From an uncultured Clostridia bacterium (lineage in GTDB: Bacteria; Bacillota; Clostridia; TANB77; CAG-508): 63,112 nucleotides of DNA. The notes beneath the pieces were generated by a model. It searched no databases and was not told the origin of the DNA. It was given only the letters and a program-made list of their open reading frames with translations. Location: NCBI GenBank assembly GCA_944392945.1, contig CALXYJ010000006.1, forward strand, positions 1-63,112, written 5' to 3'. Positions within the stretch are counted from its first letter, which is position 1. Each line of letters begins with the position of its first letter. The position numbers and the translations under genes are program-made. Of this stretch, positions 16,210 through 25,280 are shown in pieces.

Positions 16210-16221
16210 CTGACTGGTCAG
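16210..16221. promoter_or_regulatory. operator-like palindrome upstream of fabH
   Basis: CTGAC-TG-GTCAG, a 12-base inverted repeat about 65 bases before the fabH start. The TGAC..GTCA form resembles operators of TetR-family repressors. Position suits control of the fab operon; no cognate regulator is in the window. Confidence 0.4.
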
Positions 16222-16484
16222 GTTTTATTAGTCTATAGTGTTTTTTATCATATCAATTGCAATATATTCGTTGATATTCAAATATAAAATTGATTTTAAG
16301 AATCATATCTAATAATATCCAATTAGAAACAAACTGTTTTTATTTTATCATATTCTTTTTCTAAAAAAAAGCCCTCAATTTAAATTAGATAGCTAAATTT
16401 ATTGTATTACAATCAAAAAAAATCGCGATACATAATCTACCGCAACTAATATCTAAAATCTGATTAAACCAAATTTTATACCTA

Positions 16485-16530
16485 AACACTCCCAAAACAT
16501 GCCTTATTGCCCGCATATTTTAGGAGTGTT
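16485..16530 (-). terminator. long 3' hairpin of the small orphan gene
   Basis: Two 18-base arms (16485-16502 and 16513-16530) with a 10-base loop. The two imperfect positions form G-U pairs only in minus-strand RNA, so the structure is an RNA element transcribed with the 74-residue gene. Outer arms GATTAAACC (16462-16470) and GGTTTAATC (16541-16549, containing the stop codon) extend it. A terminator or 3' stabiliser; the U-run is poor. Confidence 0.6.
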
Positions 16531-16543
16531 TTTGGAGGTAGGT

Positions 16544-16768
16544 TTAATCTCTATCTAATATAGCTTTTGTCTTAAAAAAAGATACAGATAAATTTAATAC
16601 TCTTGCAAACTGATTAATCTGTGCTTTGTAAATATTATCTGGAAAGTACATGTGTACTTCTCCCCTCTTAAGACAGGTCTTAAAATTGTTGTTTCCATAC
16701 ACCTGACTCATCACTCTTCTGGCCCGTTTTTCGGAAACGCCCTTTCCTCTGATATAAACTTTATTCAT
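16544..16768 (-). CDS. small basic protein of unknown function
   Basis: A 74-residue Lys/Arg-rich protein beginning MNKVYIRGKGVSEKRARRVM and ending with the hydrophobic/basic VSFFKTKAILDRD. No family was recognised; the basic N-terminus suggests nucleic-acid binding. A longer frame from 16831 exists, but GGAGG lies 7 bases before the ATG at 16768 and a consensus promoter is upstream, so the short form is preferred. The DNA is less AT-rich than its neighbours, as is the HEIGH gene on the other side of the fab operon. Confidence 0.6.
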   Translation of the reverse strand: MNKVYIRGKGVSEKRARRVMSQVYGNNNFKTCLKRGEVHMYFPDNIYKAQINQFARVLNLSVSFFKTKAILDRD

Positions 16769-16811
16769 ATCAGCACCTCCTATCTTTGTTCCAACCAATC
16801 GCATCAATATA

Positions 16812-16841
16812 ATTATATCTTCAAATCGCATTTTATGTCAA
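16812..16841 (-). promoter_or_regulatory. promoter of the small orphan gene
   Basis: Perfect TTGACA (16836-16841), 18-base spacer and perfect TATAAT (16812-16817) on the minus strand, about 45 bases before the ATG at 16768. The strongest-looking promoter in the window. Confidence 0.8.
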
Positions 16842-16881
16842 TCTTTTCCGAATAAATATTCCCTTTTTTAAAAATATTTGA

Positions 16882-16887
16882 TATAAT
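16882..16887 (+). promoter_or_regulatory. -10 element very close to the YtqA-like start
   Basis: TATAAT ends only 9 bases before the ATG at 16897; a weak TTCCCT lies 17 bases upstream of it. Transcription from here would start at or within a few bases of the start codon, giving a leaderless or near-leaderless mRNA, in keeping with the lack of a ribosome site. Confidence 0.5.
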
Positions 16888-16896
16888 TTTATTATT

Positions 16897-17817
16897 ATGG
16901 AAAATCAAGAAAGATATAAGCATTTAAATTCATATTATAAAAGTAAATTTGGAGAAAGGACATTAAAAATCTGTATTGATGCAGGCTTTACATGTCCTAA
17001 TCGTGATGGCAGTTTAAGTAGTTGTGGTTGTATTTTCTGTAGTGAAAAAGGCTCTGGAGAACTAATACAATATTCTGCTTTACATATATCAGAACAAGTT
17101 CTTAGTTTTTTAAATAGTTATAAAGGAAAACGAGCTAATAAATTTATTGTATATTTTCAGAACTTTACTAATACTTATGATTCTATAGAAAATTTGAAGA
17201 AAAAATATGATTCTGCTTTAATCGATAATAGAGTTGTTGGAATATCCATAGCTACTAGACCTGATTGTATAACAGAAGAAATTGCAAAATTATTATCATC
17301 ATATTCTGAAAATTACGATGTTTCTGTTGAGCTTGGTCTACAAACATCAAACGATAATATTGGTAAAATTATTAATCGCTGTTATACAAATTCACAATTT
17401 ACAAAAGCAGTCAATATTTTAAGAAAATATAATATTGAAGTAATTACACATATGATGATTGGTCTTCCTACAGAAACTTTTGAAGATATAAAAAATACTA
17501 TTGAATTTATAAATAAGCATGATATAAAAGGTATTAAAATTCATTCAACATATATTGTAAAAAATACTATTCTTGCAGATATGTATTATAAAAAACAATA
17601 CAAACCTATTACATTAGAATATTATTTAAATAATTTATCGTATGCTATAACTCACCTTCGTCCAGATATAATTATCCATAGAATCTCTGGTGATGCCCCA
17701 AAAGATTTATTAGTTGCTCCTGAATGGAACTTGCACAAGAAATGGGTTTTGAATGGTTTTGAAAAATTATTAATTGAACAAAATTTATGGCAAGGAAAAT
17801 ACTTTACATTAACCTAA
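16897..17817 (+). CDS. TIGR01212/YtqA-family radical SAM protein
   Basis: A 306-residue radical SAM enzyme. The N-terminal region (RTLKICIDAGFTCPNRDGSL, then GCIFCSEKGSGE) carries the cysteine cluster that binds the 4Fe-4S centre in the YtqA/TIGR01212 family. VELGLQTSND and THMMIGLPTE are further radical SAM core motifs. The reaction is not established from sequence. No Shine-Dalgarno precedes the ATG, yet the N-terminus aligns with the family, so the start is likely right and the mRNA may be leaderless. A terminator follows. Confidence 0.88.
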   Translation: MENQERYKHLNSYYKSKFGERTLKICIDAGFTCPNRDGSLSSCGCIFCSEKGSGELIQYSALHISEQVLSFLNSYKGKRANKFIVYFQNFTNTYDSIENLKKKYDSALIDNRVVGISIATRPDCITEEIAKLLSSYSENYDVSVELGLQTSNDNIGKIINRCYTNSQFTKAVNILRKYNIEVITHMMIGLPTETFEDIKNTIEFINKHDIKGIKIHSTYIVKNTILADMYYKKQYKPITLEYYLNNLSYAITHLRPDIIIHRISGDAPKDLLVAPEWNLHKKWVLNGFEKLLIEQNLWQGKYFTLT

Positions 17818-17843
17818 AATTACTTAAAAACATTAAGTATAAA

Positions 17844-17870
17844 AAAGCAGTAGGCATAAACTACTGCTTT
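17844..17870. terminator. bidirectional intrinsic terminator
   Basis: AAAGCAGTAG / CTACTGCTTT with a 7-base loop, followed by TTTTTT on the minus strand. It serves the convergent YtqA-like gene and the methyltransferase gene. Confidence 0.85.
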
Positions 17871-17911
17871 AAAATATATGAATAATCAAATTAAAATTAT
17901 AACTTAATAAT

Positions 17912-18700
17912 TTACTTTTCTGCAATATATAAAATATGACTACTATATCCCATAATATCTTCTCTTTCACAATTTGCTAAATGATATTTTACCCATATAT
18001 TAAATTCTTCTTCTGATAAATTATTAATATAAGGTGCTCCTATTGTAGGAGCTATTCCGTCAATCCCCACTTCTTTTATTTTTTTAATATTTTTAAATTT
18101 CATCATTAACTTATTAAAATCTTTTATATAACTTACCGAAAAAATTTCCTCTGGAATATCTGGCACTTTAAAATTTTCATCACACATTTTTGCTAATCTT
18201 TTTAAATTCCCCTTTTTTAATCCATAATTTAGAATAACAGAATCATTTGTAATATATGCTAAAAATATCTTTCCTCCCGGTTTTGTAATACGTATTGCTT
18301 CACTAATAGCCTTTAATTTATCCTCATTACTAAATAAATGATATAGAGGTCCTAAGCATAAAGTTATATTAAAACTATTATCTTTGTACATACTTAAATC
18401 CATTGCATTAGCTTGCATTGTATTTATTTTCATCCCTGGTTCTATTTTATTTTTTAATATATTTAAATTTTCTTCTAGTAATTCAACTGAATCTACCTTA
18501 AAACCCTTTTTAGCAAAATAAAGACTATATCTACCTGTAGCAGCTCCTATTTCTATCATTCTATCTTCTGGTTTTAAATACTTTTCTATATACTTTGTAG
18601 TTGCAATAAACTCCATACGATGTGCATTGTCTTTTTCTAGTCTTCCATCTTCATCATATTCGCTATAATAATTTTTTAGAATATCTTTTACTTTATTCAT
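17912..18700 (-). CDS. class I SAM-dependent methyltransferase
   Basis: A 262-residue methyltransferase with the SAM-binding motif MIEIGAATGRYSLYFA (motif I), VDSVELLEENL (acidic end of strand 2), NITLCLGPLYHLF (motif IV region) and ITKPGGKIFLAYI (motif post-II/III). Substrate unknown; the family includes small-molecule methyltransferases. A longer frame reaches 18820, but AAAGGGG lies 8 bases before the ATG at 18700. It is downstream of the superoxide dismutase gene and may share its transcript. Confidence 0.85.
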   Translation of the reverse strand: MNKVKDILKNYYSEYDEDGRLEKDNAHRMEFIATTKYIEKYLKPEDRMIEIGAATGRYSLYFAKKGFKVDSVELLEENLNILKNKIEPGMKINTMQANAMDLSMYKDNSFNITLCLGPLYHLFSNEDKLKAISEAIRITKPGGKIFLAYITNDSVILNYGLKKGNLKRLAKMCDENFKVPDIPEEIFSVSYIKDFNKLMMKFKNIKKIKEVGIDGIAPTIGAPYINNLSEEEFNIWVKYHLANCEREDIMGYSSHILYIAEK

Positions 18701-18836
18701 TATTTTTTCCCCTTTATCCCAATTTTTCATTATATTTTCCGCTTCTTTATTATAATTTATTACATATGTTATGTGTAATTCTATATTTTTATCAAATATA
18801 TTGTCAATATGTTCACTCATTTTATATATATAATTT

Positions 18837-19424
18837 TTATAAATTTTTAAATCTTTTGTTTACATTATTCCAATTTATAATATTCCAAAAAGCTTTAATA
18901 TAATCAGCACGATTTGCTTTATATTGTAAAAAATATGAATGTTCCCACATATCTAGTACTAATATTGGCTTACAATTCCATAACGTTAAATCCTGATGTT
19001 TTTCACATTGAATAATTTCTAATTTATTAAATCTAGGAACCCATACCAATAAATTCCAACCTGATGCTTCTACAACCTTACTACTTTCGGTAAATTGCTC
19101 TTTAAATATTTCATAACTTCCAAAATCCTTATTTATCTGTTCCATTAAATTTATATTTGGTGATGATGGAATTGCAGGCCCCATATTTTCAAAAAATAAT
19201 TCATGCAAAATTACTCCTGATCCAAAAAAAGATAAATTTTTTTCTAAACACTTTATATTTTCAAAATTTCTCTCTTTACGAGCCTTTTCTAATTTATTCA
19301 ATGTTAAATTTGTATTATCAATATATCCTGTATATAAAGTATTATAATGTATGTTTAAAGTTTCTTTGCTATAATATGGTTCTAAACTATCTAATGGATA
19401 TTCTAAATCAATTTTCTTTATCAT
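18837..19424 (-). CDS. Fe/Mn-type superoxide dismutase
   Basis: A 195-residue divergent Fe/Mn superoxide dismutase. The metal ligands are in place: His26 (NIHYNTLYTGY), His74 (FFGSGVILHELFF), Asp158 and His162 (VLDMWEHSYF). It is somewhat reduced relative to SodA of about 200-210 residues and lacks the usual HHxxHH pair at the first ligand, so activity could differ. GGAGG lies 7 bases before the ATG at 19424, but that site is buried in a perfect hairpin (19425-19462). Confidence 0.87.
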   Translation of the reverse strand: MIKKIDLEYPLDSLEPYYSKETLNIHYNTLYTGYIDNTNLTLNKLEKARKERNFENIKCLEKNLSFFGSGVILHELFFENMGPAIPSSPNINLMEQINKDFGSYEIFKEQFTESSKVVEASGWNLLVWVPRFNKLEIIQCEKHQDLTLWNCKPILVLDMWEHSYFLQYKANRADYIKAFWNIINWNNVNKRFKNL

Positions 19425-19462
19425 AAAAATACCTCCATAATTCATATTATGAAGGTATTTTT
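19425..19462 (-). promoter_or_regulatory. hairpin that sequesters the sod ribosome site / birA terminator
   Basis: Two 17-base arms (19425-19441 and 19446-19462) with a 4-base loop; the one imperfect position is a G-U pair in minus-strand RNA. The 3' arm contains GGAGG followed by UAUUUUU, ending directly at the sod ATG. The hairpin begins 19 bases after the birA stop, so it looks like the birA-end terminator and the sod translation block at once. Confidence 0.75.
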
Positions 19463-19481
19463 ATTTTATGATTTTTCTGTT

Positions 19482-20063
19482 TTAATTTAGATTTTTTATT
19501 TTCTCTATTTCTTCTTCTAAATTTTCTATTATCTTACATATAATATCTTCTCTATCATAATTTTTATTTGTTTCTTTTGATAAAGATGTAGCTATTTTTA
19601 AGACTTCAATTGGAAAATTCTTTTCATTTACATTAAAACCAATTCCTATAAATATTTCTTTTACTTTTTCTTTAATCGTTGTTATTTCTGTTAGTATTCC
19701 ACATATTTTTTTATCATTTAATAATAAATCATTTGGCAATTTTATTTCTAAGTCTAAATTATATAAATCCTTAATTGCCATTTGTATATTTTTTGCTATT
19801 GATGTAGTAAATCCTTCTAATTGTTTAACTTTTAATTTAGGTTTTATAATTATTGTCATTGCTATATTATCTAAGTTTGTATACCATATTCTTCCATGAG
19901 TACCTTTCCCTTTTATTTGTTTATCTGCAATAATTATAGTTCCATTATCATATTTTTTGATATTTCGTTTAGCCTCCTCTTGTGTAGAGTCTATTTCCTC
20001 AAAATATTCAATATTTTTTCCTATATATTTGGTCTTAGCATTTTTAATTTTTTCTATATTCAT
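19482..20063 (-). CDS. birA: biotin-protein ligase, catalytic domain only
   Basis: A 193-residue biotin-[acetyl-CoA-carboxylase] ligase that attaches biotin to AccB. Visible: EIDSTQEEAKRN, the biotinyl-AMP loop KGKGTHGRIWY (GRGRxGR family motif), IKLPNDLLLNDKKICGILTE with the catalytic lysine, and FIGIGFNVN. It lacks the N-terminal DNA-binding domain of the repressor form and most of the C-terminal cap, so it is a ligase only. It starts 13 bases after truB and is the last gene of the rimP-truB operon before the hairpin. Confidence 0.92.
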   Translation of the reverse strand: MNIEKIKNAKTKYIGKNIEYFEEIDSTQEEAKRNIKKYDNGTIIIADKQIKGKGTHGRIWYTNLDNIAMTIIIKPKLKVKQLEGFTTSIAKNIQMAIKDLYNLDLEIKLPNDLLLNDKKICGILTEITTIKEKVKEIFIGIGFNVNEKNFPIEVLKIATSLSKETNKNYDREDIICKIIENLEEEIEKIKNLN

Positions 20064-20076
20064 TATTGTCTCCGTT

Positions 20077-20928
20077 TTATAAAATTATATCTCTTTTTAA
20101 TAAATTATTTTTTACAGTTCCTGTGCCTATAAATTGATCATTTACATATATCTTGTATAGTCCATCTGCGAGAGTATTTTTTAATTTTACTCCATTTAAA
20201 AATAATTTAAGTTGCTTTTGACTTAAATTAATTTTTTTTACGTTATTTAGTAAATCTTCTAATGTATATAAATAATTATCTATATTTTCTAAATTTATAT
20301 CATCTATATACACAGATTCTTCTATATTAAATTTTCCAACTTGTATCCTTTTTAAGTTTTTCATAAATCCAACTGTATTTAATTTTTCTGCAATATCTTC
20401 ACATAAACTTCTAATATATGTACCTTTTGAACAAGCAACTTTGAAATTTACAGAATTATTTTTATAACTTAACAATTCTATATTATATATTTCAATCTCT
20501 CTTGCATCAATTTTTATCTCTTTACCTTCTCTTGCATATTCATAAAGTTTCTTTCCATTCTTTTTTATTGCAGAAAACATCGGCGGAACTTGCATTTGTC
20601 TACCAATAAAAGTTTTTAATATATTTTCTAAATTATTTGATATAAATTCAAAATCAACATTTTTTTCTTCTATAACCTTGCCTTCTATATCTGCAGTATC
20701 GGTTTTCTTACCTAATTCAAGTTCTACTTCATAAATTTTGTCATGATTTATTAAATATTTAGAAAATTTTGTTCCCTTACCTATTAATATTGGTAAAACG
20801 CCTGTCGCATTTGGATCTAAAGTACCTGTATGACCAACTTTTGAAACATTTAATTTTTTCTTTAATTTTGCTACAACATCATGTGATGTATATCCTTTTT
20901 CTTTATTTATTACTATAATTCCATCCAT
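20077..20928 (-). CDS. truB: tRNA pseudouridine-55 synthase
   Basis: A 283-residue TruB that makes pseudouridine at position 55 of the tRNA T-loop. It shows the N-terminal GIIVINKEKGYTSHDVV, the catalytic aspartate in GHTGTLDPNATGVLP, and CSKGTYIRSLCEDI. In many Firmicutes ribF and rpsO follow; here birA does. AGAGG lies before the ATG. Confidence 0.96.
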   Translation of the reverse strand: MDGIIVINKEKGYTSHDVVAKLKKKLNVSKVGHTGTLDPNATGVLPILIGKGTKFSKYLINHDKIYEVELELGKKTDTADIEGKVIEEKNVDFEFISNNLENILKTFIGRQMQVPPMFSAIKKNGKKLYEYAREGKEIKIDAREIEIYNIELLSYKNNSVNFKVACSKGTYIRSLCEDIAEKLNTVGFMKNLKRIQVGKFNIEESVYIDDINLENIDNYLYTLEDLLNNVKKINLSQKQLKLFLNGVKLKNTLADGLYKIYVNDQFIGTGTVKNNLLKRDIIL

Positions 20929-20953
20929 ATTTTTCCTCTTTACATATAGAAAT

Positions 20954-21008
20954 TTAGGGGACTTTCTAAAAAACTCATTTAAGCGAGATTTTTTAAAATG
21001 TCCCCTAA
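20954..21008. repeat. long imperfect hairpin between nrnA and truB
   Basis: Outer arms TTAGGGGAC and GTCCCCTAA are perfect; the stem continues for about 23 pairs with a bulge and a mismatch, and ATTTAAGC as loop. It fills the nrnA-truB gap. It is not followed by a T-run on the minus strand, so it is more likely a processing or stability element, or a remnant repeat, than a terminator. Confidence 0.6.
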
Positions 21009-21013
21009 GCTCT

Positions 21014-21970
21014 TTATTTTAATAATTTCTTTATATGACTTACTAAAGAATTTTTTATTTGCTCTGGTGTACCTGATATTTTACATCCTGCAGCTTTAAC
21101 ATGTCCTCCACCACCAAACAATATTGCTATATCTGATACATTTACATAATTATTAGAACGTAATGATACTTTAAAAGTTTTATCTTCTCTTTGACGTAAG
21201 AAAACTGAAACTTCTACTCCTTCAATGTCTCTTCCAATCTCTACAATTCCCTCATGATCTCCTGGCTCTGCATTTACTACTTCTTCATCTTGCTTAGTTA
21301 TGTATGTAAAGGCAATTTTATTATTTTCTAAAAATTCCATTCTATTCATGGCTATTTTAGCTAGTTCAAAATTAGCCCTTGTTTTTATTTGTAATGCATT
21401 TTTATATATTTCTGAAACATTTATTCCACTTTGTAATAACCATGCCACAAATTGAAATGTTTCAGAAGTTACTCCTTGGTACTTAAATCCACCTGTATCT
21501 GTTATTATCCCTGTTAATAAGCATGTACCAATTTCTTTTGTAATCTTTATTTTTAATGCTTCTAACACAATTATCAATATTTGACTACACGCTGGTGAAG
21601 TTGGATCCACATAATTAAAATCTCCAAACATTGAATTTTTGGTATGATGGTCTATATTAACGCTTACATTAGCATCTTCAAAATAATTAGACCATCCATT
21701 TAATCTATCTATAGCTCCACAATCTACTGAAATAGCTAAATCATATTTTGCTCTTTTTCCTTCTGCTAATATAGATTCTGCACCAGGTAAAAAATTAAAT
21801 GTTCTTGGATATTCAGGAATTATTACATCTACATCTTTTCCAATTTGTTTTAATGCATTATACATAGCCAAACTAGATCCAATTGCATCACCATCTGGAG
21901 TTTCATGAGTTAATATAACTATGTTTTCTGCTTTGTTAATTTCTTCTACAATATTATCTAATGTCGTCAT
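21014..21970 (-). CDS. nrnA: DHH-family phosphoesterase, NrnA-type oligoribonuclease/pAp phosphatase
   Basis: A 318-residue DHH-DHHA1 protein. The metal site motifs are HETPDGDAIGSS, SVDCGAIDR and NIDHHTKN, and the C-terminal DHHA1 motif is FGGGGHVKAAGC. NrnA degrades nanoRNAs and dephosphorylates pAp. Its place between rbfA and truB is the usual Firmicutes position. It starts 6 bases after rbfA. Confidence 0.94.
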   Translation of the reverse strand: MTTLDNIVEEINKAENIVILTHETPDGDAIGSSLAMYNALKQIGKDVDVIIPEYPRTFNFLPGAESILAEGKRAKYDLAISVDCGAIDRLNGWSNYFEDANVSVNIDHHTKNSMFGDFNYVDPTSPACSQILIIVLEALKIKITKEIGTCLLTGIITDTGGFKYQGVTSETFQFVAWLLQSGINVSEIYKNALQIKTRANFELAKIAMNRMEFLENNKIAFTYITKQDEEVVNAEPGDHEGIVEIGRDIEGVEVSVFLRQREDKTFKVSLRSNNYVNVSDIAILFGGGGHVKAAGCKISGTPEQIKNSLVSHIKKLLK

Positions 21971-21976
21971 ACTCCA

Positions 21977-22354
21977 CTATTCTCCTTTATTTTCTGGTTT
22001 TATATCCTTTATAACCTCTTTTAAAATTGTATCTATCCTTGAACCATATTCAATTGAATCATCAAAAATAAATATAATCTCTGGTGTTGTACGCAAATTC
22101 ATTTTTTTAGCAATCTCTGTTCTAACAAATCCAGCAGACTTTTTTAATGCTGCTAATACTGCTTTATTATCTTTTGCATTTATCATGCTTACATATACTT
22201 TTGCGTATTTTAAATCACCACTAACCTTTACTTTCGTAACACTTATTAAACCTGTTATATTTGGATCTTTTAAGTCATATGTTATTATATGACTTATTTC
22301 CTTTTTCATTTCTTCATCAATTCTATTTAATCTATTTGAATTTTTATTAGGCAT
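21977..22354 (-). CDS. rbfA: 30S ribosome-binding factor A
   Basis: A 125-residue RbfA, a KH-fold assembly factor for 16S rRNA 5' end maturation in the 30S subunit. Recognisable by NRLNRIDEEMKKEISHII, VTKVKVSGDLKYAKVYVS, and the C-terminal LRTTPEIIFIFDDSIEYGSR. GGGAGG lies before the ATG; it follows infB by 19 bases. Confidence 0.96.
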   Translation of the reverse strand: MPNKNSNRLNRIDEEMKKEISHIITYDLKDPNITGLISVTKVKVSGDLKYAKVYVSMINAKDNKAVLAALKKSAGFVRTEIAKKMNLRTTPEIIFIFDDSIEYGSRIDTILKEVIKDIKPENKGE

Positions 22355-22373
22355 ATATTACCTCCCTTGGATA

Positions 22374-25280
22374 TTATCTCTTAACCTCATCCATTACGAA
22401 TGCTTCTATAATATCTCCTTCTTTAATGTCATTATAATTTTCTATCTGTATACCACATTCAAAACCTTTATTAACTTCTTTAACATCATCTTTAAATCTT
22501 TTTAATGAAGCTAATTTACCTTCATGTATTACTACTTCTTCACGAATTACACGAACTCCTGCATTTCTTTCTATTTTTCCACTTAATACAAAAGCTCCTC
22601 CTATTGTTCCAACACTTGAAATTTTAAATATTTGTCTAATTTCTGCTGTTCCAATTATTCTTTCTACATATTTAGGATCTAACATTCCTTTCATAGCAGT
22701 TTCTACATCTTCAATAGCTTGGTAGATTACAGAATATTGTTTTATTTCTACTTTCTCTTTTTCTGCTTCTACTTTTGCTGTTGGTACAGGTCTTACATTA
22801 AATGCAATAATAATAGCATTAGATACATTTGCAAGTGTAACATCAGATTCTGTAACTGCTCCTACAGCTGAGTGTATTACTTTAACCCTAACCTCATCAT
22901 TAGACAATTTTTCTAATGATTGTTTTAAAGCTTCTACAGTTCCTTGAACATCTGCTTTTATAATTAAATTTAATTGCTTTAATTTTCCTTCTTCCATTTG
23001 GCTAAATAAATTGTCCAATGTAACTTTATTTACATTATTTATTGATTTTTCTCTTTCCTGTCTCTTTCTTCTTTCTATTAAGTGTTTTGCCATTTTCTCA
23101 TCTTTTACTTCATAGAATGTTTCTCCTGCCACAGGTACTTCTGTTAATCCCATAACTTCTACTGGCATAGAAGGTCCTGCTTTCTTTACTTTTTGTCCTT
23201 TATAATTTCTCATAGCTCTAATTCTACCTATAGAAGATCCAACAACTATTGTATCTCCTACATCTAAAGTTCCTCTTTGTACTAAAAGTGATGCTATTGG
23301 ACCTTTAGATTTATCAAGTCTTGCTTCTATTACAGCACCTTTTGCTTGTTTATGAGGGTTTACTTTTAAGTCCAACATATCTGCTTCCAATAAAACCATT
23401 TCTAACAATTGATCTATATTTTGATGAGTCTTAGCAGATATTGGAACATAAATTGTATCTCCACCCCATTCTTCTGGTACTAATTCATATTTCATTAATT
23501 CTTCTTTTACTTTTTCTATATTAGCTCCAGGTAAATCTATTTTATTTATAGCTACTATTATTGGAATATTAGCTGCTTTAGCATGATTTATAGCTTCTAC
23601 AGTTTGTGGCATAACACCATCATTTGCTGCAACAACTAATATAGCTATATCCGTAATTTGAGCTCCTCTTGCACGCATGCTTGTAAATGCTTCATGTCCT
23701 GGTGTATCTAAAAATGTTATATCTCTACCTTTTACATTAACTTGGTAAGCACCTATATGTTGAGTTATTCCTCCAGCTTCACCTTCTATTACATTAGTAG
23801 AACGTATTGCATCCAAAAGAGATGTTTTTCCATGATCTACGTGTCCCATAACAACAATTACTGGGGCTCTTGGTACTAAATCTTCTTCTTTATCTTCAGA
23901 ATCATCAAATAATATATCTTCTTCCTTTACAACATTTTTCTTTTTAGCTGTTACTCCAAATTCTCCAGCTATTAAATATGCTGTATCAAAATCTATATCA
24001 TTATTTATTGTTGCCATAATTCCATAACTTAATAATTTTTTAATTACTTCACTACTTGTTTTCTTTAATTCAGCAGCTAAATCTTTTACAGATATTGTCT
24101 CTGGTATTGTAATTTCTGTAAGTTTAAATATTTTTTGCTTTGATTCTGTCTTATCATTTTTTACATTTTTCTTTTTATTTTTCTTTCCTCTTGTAGTAGA
24201 TAGATCATAATAATCTAACATTCCACCATCTTGCTCAGAAAACATTGTAGATAAACTATTTGTTTGTTTTAAATCTTGTAATTTCTTTTCATTTATGTCT
24301 TCATCATTAAATCTTTTACTTGCTTTTGCAGATTTTCTTGTTTTATTATCTTCGTATTTATTATTTTTTTGTTTATCTACAGATTTATTATATTCTCTTA
24401 CAGTCTCTTTTTCTCCAACATCTGCTGACATAATATTTTTTATATTTTTCTCAATTGTCCTTTCATCCATTGGTCTAGGACCTTTAGAAAAATTATTATT
24501 TCTAAAATTATTATTTTTATAATTATTATTTCTATTATAGCCTTCTTTATTATTTTTATAATTCTTGTTATCTCTTCTATTATTAAAATTATTATTTCTC
24601 TTAGAAGAGTCGCTATCTTCACTCTTATTATTTGATTCACTTTGTTTTGTTATTTTATTATTTTGTACCCCTATCATATTCTCTCTTTCACTTTTTTCAA
24701 TTTTTTTATTTTCTATTTTGTTTTCAGACTTTACTTCAGTAGGCTTTTCTATTTTTTCTACCTTTTCGTCTTTCTTATCTTCTTTTACTTCTGCAGTTTT
24801 TACTTCTATTTTTTCTTCTTTTTTAGCTTCTTCTTTTTCAGGTTTTGGTTCTTCTTTCTTTTTTAAGCCAAATAACTCTTCTACTGTAAGTGGCTTTGTT
24901 TGCTTATTTCTATATACTATATTAAAATCTTTACTTTTATTTCTTTCTACAAAACCTAAATTTTTTTCTCTTTCTTTTAGTTTCTTTTGTTTCTCTTCTT
25001 CCTCTTTTTTTATCATCTCTTCATCGGAAATAATAACTTCTCTTCTAATTATTACAGGCTCTTCCTTTTTACTAGTGGTTGAAGTTTTCTTTGTACTTTT
25101 GCTTTTATTTTCTGTTTTTTCTGATTTTTTTAACTCTTCATCTAGCTTTTTAGCCTCTTCTTCAGTTAATGCACTTAAATGACTCTTAACATCAAAATTT
25201 AAAGATTTGGCTTTTTCTAGAACTTCCTTGCTTGCAAGCCCCATTTTTTTTGCTATTTCATGTATTTTTATTTTACCCAA
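22374..25280 (-). CDS. infB: translation initiation factor IF-2
   Basis: A 968-residue IF-2 that places initiator tRNA on the 30S subunit. The G domain shows [25 protein letters not shown] and NKIDLP; domains II-IV follow. The N-terminal half carries an IF2N helix ([20 protein letters not shown]), a long Lys/Glu-rich region, an Asn-rich stretch (about residues 218-268), and a second IF2N-like element ([20 protein letters not shown]). The TTG at 25280 was chosen, 8 bases after GGGGG; an upstream GTG at 25289 has no spacing. It overlaps ylxQ by 8 bases. Confidence 0.96.
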   Translation of the reverse strand: MGKIKIHEIAKKMGLASKEVLEKAKSLNFDVKSHLSALTEEEAKKLDEELKKSEKTENKSKSTKKTSTTSKKEEPVIIRREVIISDEEMIKKEEEEKQKKLKEREKNLGFVERNKSKDFNIVYRNKQTKPLTVEELFGLKKKEEPKPEKEEAKKEEKIEVKTAEVKEDKKDEKVEKIEKPTEVKSENKIENKKIEKSERENMIGVQNNKITKQSESNNKSEDSDSSKRNNNFNNRRDNKNYKNNKEGYNRNNNYKNNNFRNNNFSKGPRPMDERTIEKNIKNIMSADVGEKETVREYNKSVDKQKNNKYEDNKTRKSAKASKRFNDEDINEKKLQDLKQTNSLSTMFSEQDGGMLDYYDLSTTRGKKNKKKNVKNDKTESKQKIFKLTEITIPETISVKDLAAELKKTSSEVIKKLLSYGIMATINNDIDFDTAYLIAGEFGVTAKKKNVVKEEDILFDDSEDKEEDLVPRAPVIVVMGHVDHGKTSLLDAIRSTNVIEGEAGGITQHIGAYQVNVKGRDITFLDTPGHEAFTSMRARGAQITDIAILVVAANDGVMPQTVEAINHAKAANIPIIVAINKIDLPGANIEKVKEELMKYELVPEEWGGDTIYVPISAKTHQNIDQLLEMVLLEADMLDLKVNPHKQAKGAVIEARLDKSKGPIASLLVQRGTLDVGDTIVVGSSIGRIRAMRNYKGQKVKKAGPSMPVEVMGLTEVPVAGETFYEVKDEKMAKHLIERRKRQEREKSINNVNKVTLDNLFSQMEEGKLKQLNLIIKADVQGTVEALKQSLEKLSNDEVRVKVIHSAVGAVTESDVTLANVSNAIIIAFNVRPVPTAKVEAEKEKVEIKQYSVIYQAIEDVETAMKGMLDPKYVERIIGTAEIRQIFKISSVGTIGGAFVLSGKIERNAGVRVIREEVVIHEGKLASLKRFKDDVKEVNKGFECGIQIENYNDIKEGDIIEAFVMDEVKR

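Larger units (their letters stand above)
16148..16543. other. 396-base gap between fabH and the small orphan gene
   Basis: No credible gene on either strand. It holds the fabH leader with a CTGACTGGTCAG palindrome, weak promoter-like elements for fabH upstream of that (for example TTGCAA and TATAGA on the minus strand, non-ideal spacing), an AT-rich stretch at about 16260-16440 with no recognised structure, and the strong hairpin at 16485-16530. Confidence 0.6.

Noticed and set aside
24565..25182. Long open frame antisense to infB
   Set aside because: It mirrors the Lys/Glu-rich part of IF-2, giving a Ser/Phe/Leu-rich translation with no ribosome site; a by-product of composition.
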